From positions 1 through 15,643 of the forward strand of contig DAITAC010000092.1 of assembly GCA_036824465.1 (NCBI GenBank): a stretch of DNA of 15,643 bases, in the 5' to 3' direction. The notes below the pieces were generated by a model. It searched no databases and had not been told where the DNA came from. It worked only from the letters and a program-made list of their open reading frames with translations. Made by a program: the position numbers and the translations under genes. This DNA is from JAKOQB01 sp036824465. GTDB taxonomy: Bacteria > Pseudomonadota > Gammaproteobacteria > Burkholderiales > Burkholderiaceae_F. Every line of letters begins with the position of its first letter. Within the stretch, counting starts at the first letter, position 1. Shown here in pieces: positions 8,726 to 14,761 of the stretch.

Positions 8726-10387
8726 ATGGGAACAGAGATCAAGGTGCCGGACATCGGTGACTTCAAGGATGTTGAAATCATCGAGGTCCTGGTCAAACCG
8801 GGCGACGTGATCGCCAAGGATCAGTCGCTGATCACGGTCGAAAGCGACAAGGCGTCGATGGAAATTCCGTCTTCTGCGGCCGGCACCGTCAAGGAAATGC
8901 GCGTTGGCCTCGGTGACAAGGTCTCCGAAGGAAGCCTGATCCTGATACTCGATGCCGCTGATGTGGCGGCGTCGAAGAAAGCGCCGGCGCCAACCCCGAC
9001 GCCCGCAAGTGCGCCGGTACCGGTGTCCGCTCCAGTCGCCGCGCCCGCGGCTCCGCCGCCGGGGGCCAGTGGAGGCATCATCGAAGTGAAAGTGCCTGAC
9101 ATCGGCGACTTCAAGGATGTCGAAATCATTGAAGTGCTGGTCAAGCCCGGTGACACGGTCGGACGAGAGCAATCGCTGATCACCGTCGAAAGCGACAAGG
9201 CGTCGATGGAGATTCCATCTACCGCTGCCGGTGTAGTGCAGTCGATGCGCGTGAAGCTTGGCGACAAGGTGTCTGAGGGCAGCGTGATCCTGACGTTGGC
9301 CGCGAGCGGTGCCGTGGCGCCGGCACCGGTGGCTGCTGCCGTTTCGGCACCGACTGCCGCTGCGCCGCCGGTCCAGACGTCGTCGCCGCCTTCGACGGCC
9401 TTTGCGGTCGAAATGGTGGGTCGCCCTCACCCGATCGCGGAGGAGCACGGCGTCAAACCGCACGCATCGCCCTCAGTACGCAAGTTCGCGCGCGAGTTGG
9501 GTGTTGACCTCGCAAATTTGCGTGGCACGGGTCCGAAGGGTCGCGTGACGCAGGACGATGTGCGCGGTTTTGTGAAGGGCGTGATTTCAGGCGCCGCTGG
9601 CCCGCGTGCGGCAGCACCCGCGACGGGTGCGGCCGGCGGCGGTCTTCAGGTACTCGCCTGGCCGCAGGTCGACTTCGCCAAGTTCGGCCCGATCGAACGC
9701 GTCGAGATGTCGCGCATCAAGAAGCTGTCGGGACCGAACCTGCATCGCAACTGGGTCACGATCCCGCACGTCACCAATCACGAGGACGCGGATATCACGG
9801 ACCTGGAGTCGTTCCGTGTGCAACTGAACCGGGAAAATGAAAAGAGCAAGGACGCCGCGAAGCTGACCATGCTGGCGTTCCTCATCAAGGCGTGCGTTGC
9901 CACGCTGAAGAAGTTCCCCGACTTCAACAGCTCGATCGATCCCGCCGGCGACGCGATCATCTACAAGAACTACTTCCACATCGGTTTTGCGGCCGATACG
10001 CCGAACGGCCTCGTCGTGCCGGTCATCAAGGACGCGGACAAGAAGGGCATCTTCGACATCGCGCGCGAGATGGCCTCGTTGTCGGCTAAGGCGCGCGAGG
10101 GCAAGCTCGGCATCGCCGACATGCAGGGCGGCACGTTCTCGATCTCGTCCCTCGGTGGTATCGGCGGCACTTACTTCACGCCGATCATCAATGCGCCCGA
10201 AGTTGCGATCCTCGGCGTGTGTCGTTCGAGCATGCGCCCGACTTGGGACGGCAAGGCATTCGTACCGCGGCTGATCCTGCCGTTGTCGCTGTCGTGGGAT
10301 CACCGCGTGGTCGACGGCGCAGGTGCGGCGCGTTTCAACGCTTATCTGGCGTCAGTGCTGGCGGATTTTCGACGCGTGATGCTCTAA
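8726..10387 (+). CDS. aceF: Dihydrolipoamide acetyltransferase, E2 of pyruvate dehydrogenase
   Basis: Core of the pyruvate dehydrogenase complex; transfers acetyl from lipoyl to CoA. The 553-residue product has two lipoyl domains (about 2-76 and 118-192), each with an ESDKAS motif whose lysine is lipoylated (Lys42, Lys158). These are joined by Ala/Pro-rich swinging linkers. A peripheral subunit-binding domain follows at about 245-285 (ASPSVRKFARELGVDL), then the catalytic domain ending in SWDHRVVDGAGAARF, with His526 and Asp530 of the HxxxDG motif. Start 8726 puts Met directly before the first lipoyl domain, with AAAGG at 8713-8717. An in-frame ATG at 8645 would add 27 unconserved-looking residues and is less likely. 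It lies 117 bases after aceE, with no obvious terminator between. Confidence 0.97.
   Translation: MGTEIKVPDIGDFKDVEIIEVLVKPGDVIAKDQSLITVESDKASMEIPSSAAGTVKEMRVGLGDKVSEGSLILILDAADVAASKKAPAPTPTPASAPVPVSAPVAAPAAPPPGASGGIIEVKVPDIGDFKDVEIIEVLVKPGDTVGREQSLITVESDKASMEIPSTAAGVVQSMRVKLGDKVSEGSVILTLAASGAVAPAPVAAAVSAPTAAAPPVQTSSPPSTAFAVEMVGRPHPIAEEHGVKPHASPSVRKFARELGVDLANLRGTGPKGRVTQDDVRGFVKGVISGAAGPRAAAPATGAAGGGLQVLAWPQVDFAKFGPIERVEMSRIKKLSGPNLHRNWVTIPHVTNHEDADITDLESFRVQLNRENEKSKDAAKLTMLAFLIKACVATLKKFPDFNSSIDPAGDAIIYKNYFHIGFAADTPNGLVVPVIKDADKKGIFDIAREMASLSAKAREGKLGIADMQGGTFSISSLGGIGGTYFTPIINAPEVAILGVCRSSMRPTWDGKAFVPRLILPLSLSWDHRVVDGAGAARFNAYLASVLADFRRVML
8729..8953 (+). repeat. Lipoyl-domain coding repeat, copy 1 (aceF)
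   Basis: First of three related coding segments in the window. Bases 8822-8862 are identical over 41 bases to 11188-11228 in lpdA, synonymous sites included. Confidence 0.75.
9077..9301 (+). repeat. Lipoyl-domain coding repeat, copy 2 (aceF)
   Basis: Tandem second lipoyl domain of AceF. Its stretch 9170-9210 differs from the shared 41-base tract of copies 1 and 3 at two positions. Confidence 0.75.
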
Positions 10388-10392
10388 ATGCA

Positions 10393-10489
10393 GTCGGGAG
10401 TCGGGAGTCGGGCGTCGGGTGAAGCAACCAGAGTCCCGAAGCCGACACTTGCCGCGTTGACTCCCGACTCCCGACTCCGGACTCCCGAC
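10393..10489. repeat. Inverted heptamer-repeat hairpin between aceF and the hydrolase gene
   Basis: Four tandem heptamers of the form GTCGGGN occupy 10393-10420. Four inverted copies (TCCCGAC, one variant TCCGGAC) occupy 10462-10489. The arms can pair over about 28 bases with roughly three mismatches, around a loop of about 41 bases that contains another partial copy at 10432-10438. No T-run follows, so it is not a classic intrinsic terminator. It begins five bases after the aceF stop and ends six bases before the next start. It may be a dispersed intergenic repeat, an RNA-stabilising hairpin or an attenuator of the distal genes. Confidence 0.85.
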
Positions 10490-10495
10490 TCGAAA

Positions 10496-11089
10496 ATGAC
10501 CACCATCGTCGTCGTCAAAAAAAACCGCGAGATTGCGATCGCGTCGGATGCGCTCGTCACCTTTGGCGATACGCGGTTGCCGCATGGCTATGAAGTGAAT
10601 GAGAAGATCATCACGGTAGGCGACTCCTACATCGGTCTGGCCGGCAGCACGGCACACTTTGCAGTACTCGGCGACGCGCTGCGCGGACTGGGCGAGGACT
10701 GCAAGCTTGGCAGCCGAATGGAAATCTTTGCCACCTTCCAGAAGCTGCATGCGGTGCTGAAGGAGAAATACTTCCTTAACCCGAAGGAAGACGACTCCGA
10801 TCCGTATGAATCGTCGCAGATCACCGCGGTGATCGCCAACGCGACCGGGATCTACGGCGTCTACTCGTACCGGGAAGTCTTCAGTTTCGACAAGTTCTGG
10901 GGCATCGGCTCCGGGCGCAACTTCGCGCTCGGCGCGATGTACGCCGCGTACGACCGCGGCCGCAGTGCGCGCCAGATCGCCGAAGTTGGTGTCAAGGCGG
11001 GCTGCGAATTCGACAAGAGTTCCGCGCTGCCGATACGTGTGTTCAGTTTCCCGATGTCTGTCGCAGAAAGTAAAGAGAGAGCCGCATGA
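10496..11089 (+). CDS. Proteasome/HslV-like N-terminal-threonine hydrolase, likely BPH
   Basis: 197-residue protein resembling HslV and proteasome beta subunits. After Met removal the N-terminus is TTIVVVKKN, matching HslV TTIV; Thr1 would be the nucleophile, with Asp17 (ASDA) and a Lys at about 36 (NEKI) in place of HslV Asp17 and Lys33. IGLAGSTA and the later GIGSGRNFALGAMYAAYD match the HslV GFAGG and GSGG regions. Length and lineage fit the betaproteobacterial proteasome homologue (BPH), a self-compartmentalising family separate from HslV and Anbu; this is recalled, not searched. ATG 10496 places Thr at position 2 but has no Shine-Dalgarno, because the heptamer hairpin ends just upstream. 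The frame is open to ATG 10388, which would add 36 residues encoded by the repeat. The stop overlaps lpdA (ATGA). No unfoldase partner is nearby. Confidence 0.85.
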   Translation: MTTIVVVKKNREIAIASDALVTFGDTRLPHGYEVNEKIITVGDSYIGLAGSTAHFAVLGDALRGLGEDCKLGSRMEIFATFQKLHAVLKEKYFLNPKEDDSDPYESSQITAVIANATGIYGVYSYREVFSFDKFWGIGSGRNFALGAMYAAYDRGRSARQIAEVGVKAGCEFDKSSALPIRVFSFPMSVAESKERAA

Positions 11090-12840
11090 GCCAGGTGATC
11101 GAAGTGAAGGTGCCGGACATCGGCGACTTCAAGGACGTCGAAGTGATCGAGGTGCTGGTCAAGCCGGGCGATGCGATCGCGAAGGAGCAGTCGCTGATCA
11201 CGGTCGAAAGCGACAAGGCGTCGATGGAGATCCCCTCGTCGGTGGCCGGCACGGTCAAGGAAATGCGCGTCAAGCTGGGCGACAAGGTTTCGAAGGACAG
11301 CGTCGTGCTGGTCCTTGAGGCAGGCGCTGTGGCAGCGCCACCCGCCCCGGCACCGGCGACTGCACCCGCGCCCGCACGCTCCCCGACACCTGCCGCCGCG
11401 CCGGTGGCGTCTGCACTTTCGGGCGCGGCCGATCTGGAGTGCGAAGTCCTGGTCCTTGGCTCGGGCCCCGGCGGCTACTCCGCCGCGTTTCGTGCGGCTG
11501 ATCTCGGCAAGAGCGTGGTGCTGGTCGAACGCTATTCCACGCTCGGCGGCGTGTGCCTGAACGTCGGCTGCATTCCCTCCAAGGCCCTGCTGCACGTGGC
11601 AGCGGTGATGGATGAGGCGGCGCACTTCGCGGATCTGGGCGTGACTTTCGACAAACCGACGATCGACCTCGACAAGCTGCGCGTGCATAAGAACAAGGTG
11701 GTAGGCAAGCTTACGGGCGGCCTGACTTCGATGGCAAAGATGCGCAAGGTCACGGTGGTGCAGGGTGTTGGCACGTTCGCGGATCCAAACCATCTGACGG
11801 TGGCGACGCGCGAGGGCACCAAGACGGTTCGATTTGCCAACGCGATCATTGCGGCTGGCAGCCAGGCCGTGAAGTTGCCGTTTCTGCCGGACGATCCGCG
11901 CATCGTGGACTCCACCGGCGCGCTCGAGTTGCGGCAAGTGCCAAAGAAGATGCTGGTCATCGGCGGCGGCATCATCGGGCTGGAAATGGCCACCGTCTAT
12001 TCCACGCTTGGCACGCGCATCGACGTGGTCGAGATGCTGGATGGGCTGATGCTGGGCGCCGACCGCGATCTGGTGCGGGTCTGGCAGAAGAAGAATGCGG
12101 GTCGTTTTGACCGCATCATGCTCAAGACGAAGACGGTCGGCGTCGAGGCGAAGGCGGAGGGACTGCTGGCGAGCTTCGAAGGCGAGGAAGCACCCGCCGA
12201 GCCAGACTACTACGACATGATCCTGGTGTCGGTCGGCCGCAGTCCGAACGGCAACAAGATCGGTGCCGAGCGCGCCGGCGTGGCGGTCGATGCGCGCGGC
12301 TACATCGCGGCCGACCGGCAGATGCGCACCAATGTGCCGCACATCTTCGCGATCGGCGATATCGTTGGTCAGCCGATGCTGGCGCACAAGGCGGTGCACG
12401 AAGCGCACGTGGCGGCCGAAGTCGCGGCCGGCATGAAGTCGCATTTCGACGCCAGCGTGATTCCATCGGTCGCCTACACGGACCCGGAGATTGCCTGGGT
12501 CGGCCTGACGGAAGACGATGCGAAAAAGCAGGGCCGCAAGGTCAACAAGGGACTGTTCCCATGGAGCGCCTCGGGGCGCGCGATCGCCAACGGACGCGAC
12601 GAGGGATTCACCAAGCTGCTGTTCGATGAAGAGACGCATCGAATCGTCGGCGGCGGCATCGTCGGCACGCACGCCGGCGACCTGATCGGTGAGATCGCGC
12701 TGGCGATCGAGATGGGTGCGGACGCGGTCGATATCGGTAAGACGATTCATCCGCATCCGACGCTGGGCGAATCGATGGGCATGGCGGCTGAGGCCGCCGA
12801 AGGCCACTGCACTGATCTGCCGCCGGCGAAGAAGAAATGA
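11086..12840 (+). CDS. lpdA: Dihydrolipoamide dehydrogenase E3 with N-terminal lipoyl domain
   Basis: FAD-dependent reoxidation of dihydrolipoamide with NAD, closing the pyruvate dehydrogenase cycle. The product is 584 residues, about 110 longer than ordinary E3, because it begins with a lipoyl domain (about 2-79, ESDKAS with Lys44) and an Ala/Pro-rich linker (about 81-115). The flavoprotein part follows: FAD motif VLGSGPGGYSAAF at 122, redox disulfide Cys157/Cys162 in GGVCLNVGCIPSK, NAD motif VIGGGIIGLE at 291, second FAD segment IFAIGDIVG at 420, and the His557-Glu562 pair in HPHPTLGE. All catalytic residues are present. Lipoyl-bearing E3s are known in Neisseria and Ralstonia/Cupriavidus relatives. 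The ATG overlaps the hydrolase stop and is preceded by a purine-rich AAAGAGAGA. Confidence 0.97.
   Translation: MSQVIEVKVPDIGDFKDVEVIEVLVKPGDAIAKEQSLITVESDKASMEIPSSVAGTVKEMRVKLGDKVSKDSVVLVLEAGAVAAPPAPAPATAPAPARSPTPAAAPVASALSGAADLECEVLVLGSGPGGYSAAFRAADLGKSVVLVERYSTLGGVCLNVGCIPSKALLHVAAVMDEAAHFADLGVTFDKPTIDLDKLRVHKNKVVGKLTGGLTSMAKMRKVTVVQGVGTFADPNHLTVATREGTKTVRFANAIIAAGSQAVKLPFLPDDPRIVDSTGALELRQVPKKMLVIGGGIIGLEMATVYSTLGTRIDVVEMLDGLMLGADRDLVRVWQKKNAGRFDRIMLKTKTVGVEAKAEGLLASFEGEEAPAEPDYYDMILVSVGRSPNGNKIGAERAGVAVDARGYIAADRQMRTNVPHIFAIGDIVGQPMLAHKAVHEAHVAAEVAAGMKSHFDASVIPSVAYTDPEIAWVGLTEDDAKKQGRKVNKGLFPWSASGRAIANGRDEGFTKLLFDEETHRIVGGGIVGTHAGDLIGEIALAIEMGADAVDIGKTIHPHPTLGESMGMAAEAAEGHCTDLPPAKKK
11089..11322 (+). 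repeat. Lipoyl-domain coding repeat, copy 3 (lpdA)
   Basis: Lipoyl domain at the start of LpdA. Bases 11188-11228 are identical to 8822-8862 of aceF, and most of the flanking domain sequence is also close to the aceF copies. Confidence 0.75.
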
Positions 12841-12940
12841 CCGCACTGACCGCCGTGCATCGCGCGAATGCGGTGACATCTGATAGCCGTCATGCGGCAG
12901 GCTTTGTATTGTCTGCTTTTCGCCGTCGTTGACTTGCGCA

Positions 12941-12947
12941 AAGGAGG
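12941..12947 (+). promoter_or_regulatory. Strong Shine-Dalgarno of the phasin-like gene
   Basis: AAGGAGG lies five bases before ATG 12953, the best ribosome site in the window, suggesting high expression. The rest of the 112-base gap after lpdA shows no clear promoter or terminator. Confidence 0.65.
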
Positions 12948-12952
12948 AGTGA

Positions 12953-13636
12953 ATGAAGACGATGATCGATACCGATGAAATGCTCAAGCAGATGACGGCG
13001 CAGGCCGTTGCGCAGGGCGAAAGCCTGCGTTCCACCGTCCGCGATCTGACGCTGCGCGCGTTGCAGTCGCGCGAGTTGTCGCTCGGGCAGATCAAGCAGG
13101 TGGTCAAAAGCGTGACCGAGGGCGTCAACATCGGTGCATTGCAGGGCAAGCTCGACACCGACAAGGCGTTCGGGCAAGCGCTGGCCGGCATGGACGATGC
13201 GCTGCTCAAGGCGGTTGAGGCGAGCCGGATCGCGCTCGCCCAGATCACGGGCGACCGCGAGTTCCACGACTCGAACCTGAAGAAGGCGCTCAGTGAGATC
13301 GAACGGCTCGAGGACGAGTTTCTGGACACGGTGAAGAAGACTGCGGCGGGCGCCGGTGCGCAGGTCAAGTCGCAGTGGGCCGGGGTGCTGGCGGACAAGA
13401 TGGAAATGGGCACCGCGACCGGCGCGCAGGCGATGGCGATGATGGAGCAGTATGGCGATCAGGTGCGCGCTGCCGCGCGCGCTCAGCGCGAGGCAGGTTT
13501 CAAGGCGGCGCATGCGCTGGCGCAGAATTTCAGCGCGCTTGCCAGCGGCGTGCTGATCGGGATGAGCGAGGCGCTGAACGCAGTCACCAAACCGGCGGCG
13601 GCACCGCGGCCCGCTGCCAAGGCGCGCAAGCGCTAG
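12953..13636 (+). CDS. Phasin-like/DUF6781-like helical protein
   Basis: 227 residues, with no signal peptide and no membrane segment. Residues 1-205 look almost wholly helical and amphipathic, with heptad-like spacing (LKQMTAQAVAQGESLRSTV, IERLEDEFLDTVKKTAAGA) and few Pro or aromatic residues. The tail is Ala/Pro/Lys/Arg-rich (KPAAAPRPAAKARKR). This resembles phasins, which coat polyhydroxyalkanoate granules, and more closely what I recall of DUF6781 proteins; neither is certain. Phasin-type genes commonly follow lpdA in Burkholderiales, and acetyl-CoA from pyruvate dehydrogenase feeds polyhydroxyalkanoate synthesis, so a granule role is plausible but inferred. The basic tail could instead bind DNA or another polyanion. 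The start is set by the strong AAGGAGG. Confidence 0.75.
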   Translation: MKTMIDTDEMLKQMTAQAVAQGESLRSTVRDLTLRALQSRELSLGQIKQVVKSVTEGVNIGALQGKLDTDKAFGQALAGMDDALLKAVEASRIALAQITGDREFHDSNLKKALSEIERLEDEFLDTVKKTAAGAGAQVKSQWAGVLADKMEMGTATGAQAMAMMEQYGDQVRAAARAQREAGFKAAHALAQNFSALASGVLIGMSEALNAVTKPAAAPRPAAKARKR

Positions 13637-13653
13637 GCAGATGAATCGCCGCC

Positions 13654-13684
13654 GCGCCGGCGGGGTGCAACCGCGCGCCGGCGC
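13654..13684 (+). repeat. GC-only hairpin just before the tautomerase start
   Basis: GCGCCGGCG at 13654-13662 pairs with CGCCGGCGC at 13676-13684: a nine-base perfect stem with a 13-base loop. It ends eight bases before ATG 13693 and is not followed by a T-run, so it is not a standard terminator. It would cover the ribosome-binding region of the next gene. Confidence 0.45.
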
Positions 13685-13692
13685 CATGTGCG

Positions 13693-14052
13693 ATGCCGAT
13701 CATCGACATAGACATCGTCGGTGGAGCGACGGGACTGCTGGCCGTTGCTGCTGCGCCGATTGCGCACCGCATTGGCGCGGCGCTGGGGGCAGCAGACGGG
13801 AGCGTCTGGGTCAGGCTTTCGTCGCTGCCTTCGACGCACTACGCCGAGAATGGCCCGACCCCCGATCCGCCGCCCGTATTCGTTCGAGTGCTTGCGCGCA
13901 TCGATGATGCGCGCTCAGTCGCGCTCAAAGCACAGCAGATTGCAGCTGCGGTGGCGGCTGTTGTCGAACGACCGCGGGAACGCGTGCACGTGATCTTCGA
14001 GGCCGATACGCGCGGGCGGGTTTTCTTTGGTGGCCAACCCGACGACGCTTGA
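13693..14052 (+). CDS. Tautomerase-superfamily protein with N-terminal proline
   Basis: 119 residues beginning MPIIDIDIVGG. Removal of Met would expose Pro1, the catalytic base of the 4-oxalocrotonate tautomerase/MIF superfamily. The pattern of a beta strand, helix and WVRLSSLP strand, then VFVRVLARIDDARS, a long Ala-rich helix, VHVIFEADTRGRVFFGG, fits the two beta-alpha-beta units of the longer members (about 115-130 residues). The substrate cannot be told. The start is fixed by the need for Pro at position 2, though no good Shine-Dalgarno precedes it and a GC-only hairpin ends eight bases upstream. It lies 56 bases after the phasin-like gene and 41 before rpiA on the same strand, so co-transcription is likely. 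Confidence 0.7.
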   Translation: MPIIDIDIVGGATGLLAVAAAPIAHRIGAALGAADGSVWVRLSSLPSTHYAENGPTPDPPPVFVRVLARIDDARSVALKAQQIAAAVAAVVERPRERVHVIFEADTRGRVFFGGQPDDA

Positions 14053-14093
14053 TCCACCTCGGTAACATGCGCGCCTGGGAACGAGGAGCGCAC

Positions 14094-14759
14094 GTGGCAA
14101 CGCAGGAAGAACTGAAACGCGCCGTCGCCGAGGCGGCGATCAAGTACGTGCAACCGGGCAAGGTGCTCGGCGTCGGAACCGGCTCCACGGTCGACCTGTT
14201 CATCGATTCCCTTGCGACAGCGAAAATCGACGTGCCAGCGGCGGTGTCGAGTTCAGAGCGCAGCAGCAAGCGGCTTGCCGGCTACGGAATTCGCATGCTG
14301 GATCTCAATGACGTTGACGAGCTGCCGGTCTATGTCGACGGCGCCGATGAGATCGACGCCGGTTTTTCGATGATCAAGGGCGGCGGTGCGGCGCTGACGC
14401 GCGAGAAGATCGTCGCCGCTGTTGCGCGCACGTTCGTCTGCATTGCTGACGGCAGCAAGAAGGTCGATGTGCTGGGCCGATTCCCGCTGCCGGTCGAAGT
14501 GATTCCGATGGCGCGCGCCTATGTCATGCGGGAACTGGCCCGGCTTGGCGGCGACCCGAAGTGGCGCGCTGGTGTCGTGACAGACAACGGCAATGTGATC
14601 GTCGACGTGCATGGCATGCGGATCACCGATCCGGTCGCGCTCGAGGCGCGTATCAACGCCATTGTCGGCGTTGTGACCAATGGGCTTTTTGCTGCGCGTG
14701 GTGCCGACGTGCTGCTGCTGGGGACCGCGGCGGGCGTACAGGAACTGCGCCGGCCATAG
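14094..14759 (+). CDS. rpiA: Ribose-5-phosphate isomerase A
   Basis: Interconverts ribose-5-phosphate and ribulose-5-phosphate in the cytosolic pentose phosphate pathway. The 221-residue product matches the usual length (E. coli 219). The phosphate-binding loop is GVGTGSTV at 26-33, followed by VSSSERS. The active-site aspartates are Asp82 and Asp85 in YVDGADEID, Lys95 is in MIKGGGAALTREK with catalytic Glu104, and the VVTDNGNVIVDVHGM and GVVTNGLFAARGAD segments are conserved. The start is GTG 14094: GAGGAG at 14083-14088 is five bases upstream and the protein then begins with the family's TQEELK. The frame is open to 14049, but that would add 15 residues outside the family. The next gene starts two bases after its TAG. 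Confidence 0.96.
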   Translation: MATQEELKRAVAEAAIKYVQPGKVLGVGTGSTVDLFIDSLATAKIDVPAAVSSSERSSKRLAGYGIRMLDLNDVDELPVYVDGADEIDAGFSMIKGGGAALTREKIVAAVARTFVCIADGSKKVDVLGRFPLPVEVIPMARAYVMRELARLGGDPKWRAGVVTDNGNVIVDVHGMRITDPVALEARINAIVGVVTNGLFAARGADVLLLGTAAGVQELRRP

Positions 14760-14761
14760 AT

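Noticed and set aside
10393..10489. CRISPR array reading of the heptamer repeats
   Set aside because: Repeats are only seven bases with no spacers, and they are arranged as two inverted tandem blocks, so this is a hairpin repeat rather than a CRISPR.
10393..10489. Rho-independent terminator after aceF
   Set aside because: The stem is long and GC-rich but no T-run follows, and lpdA downstream is needed with aceE and aceF, so a full terminator is unlikely.
10861..13413. Long minus-strand open frame of 850 codons
   Set aside because: It is antisense to the hydrolase, lpdA and phasin-like genes. No domain is recognisable and all three plus-strand genes have clear motifs and ribosome sites or overlaps.
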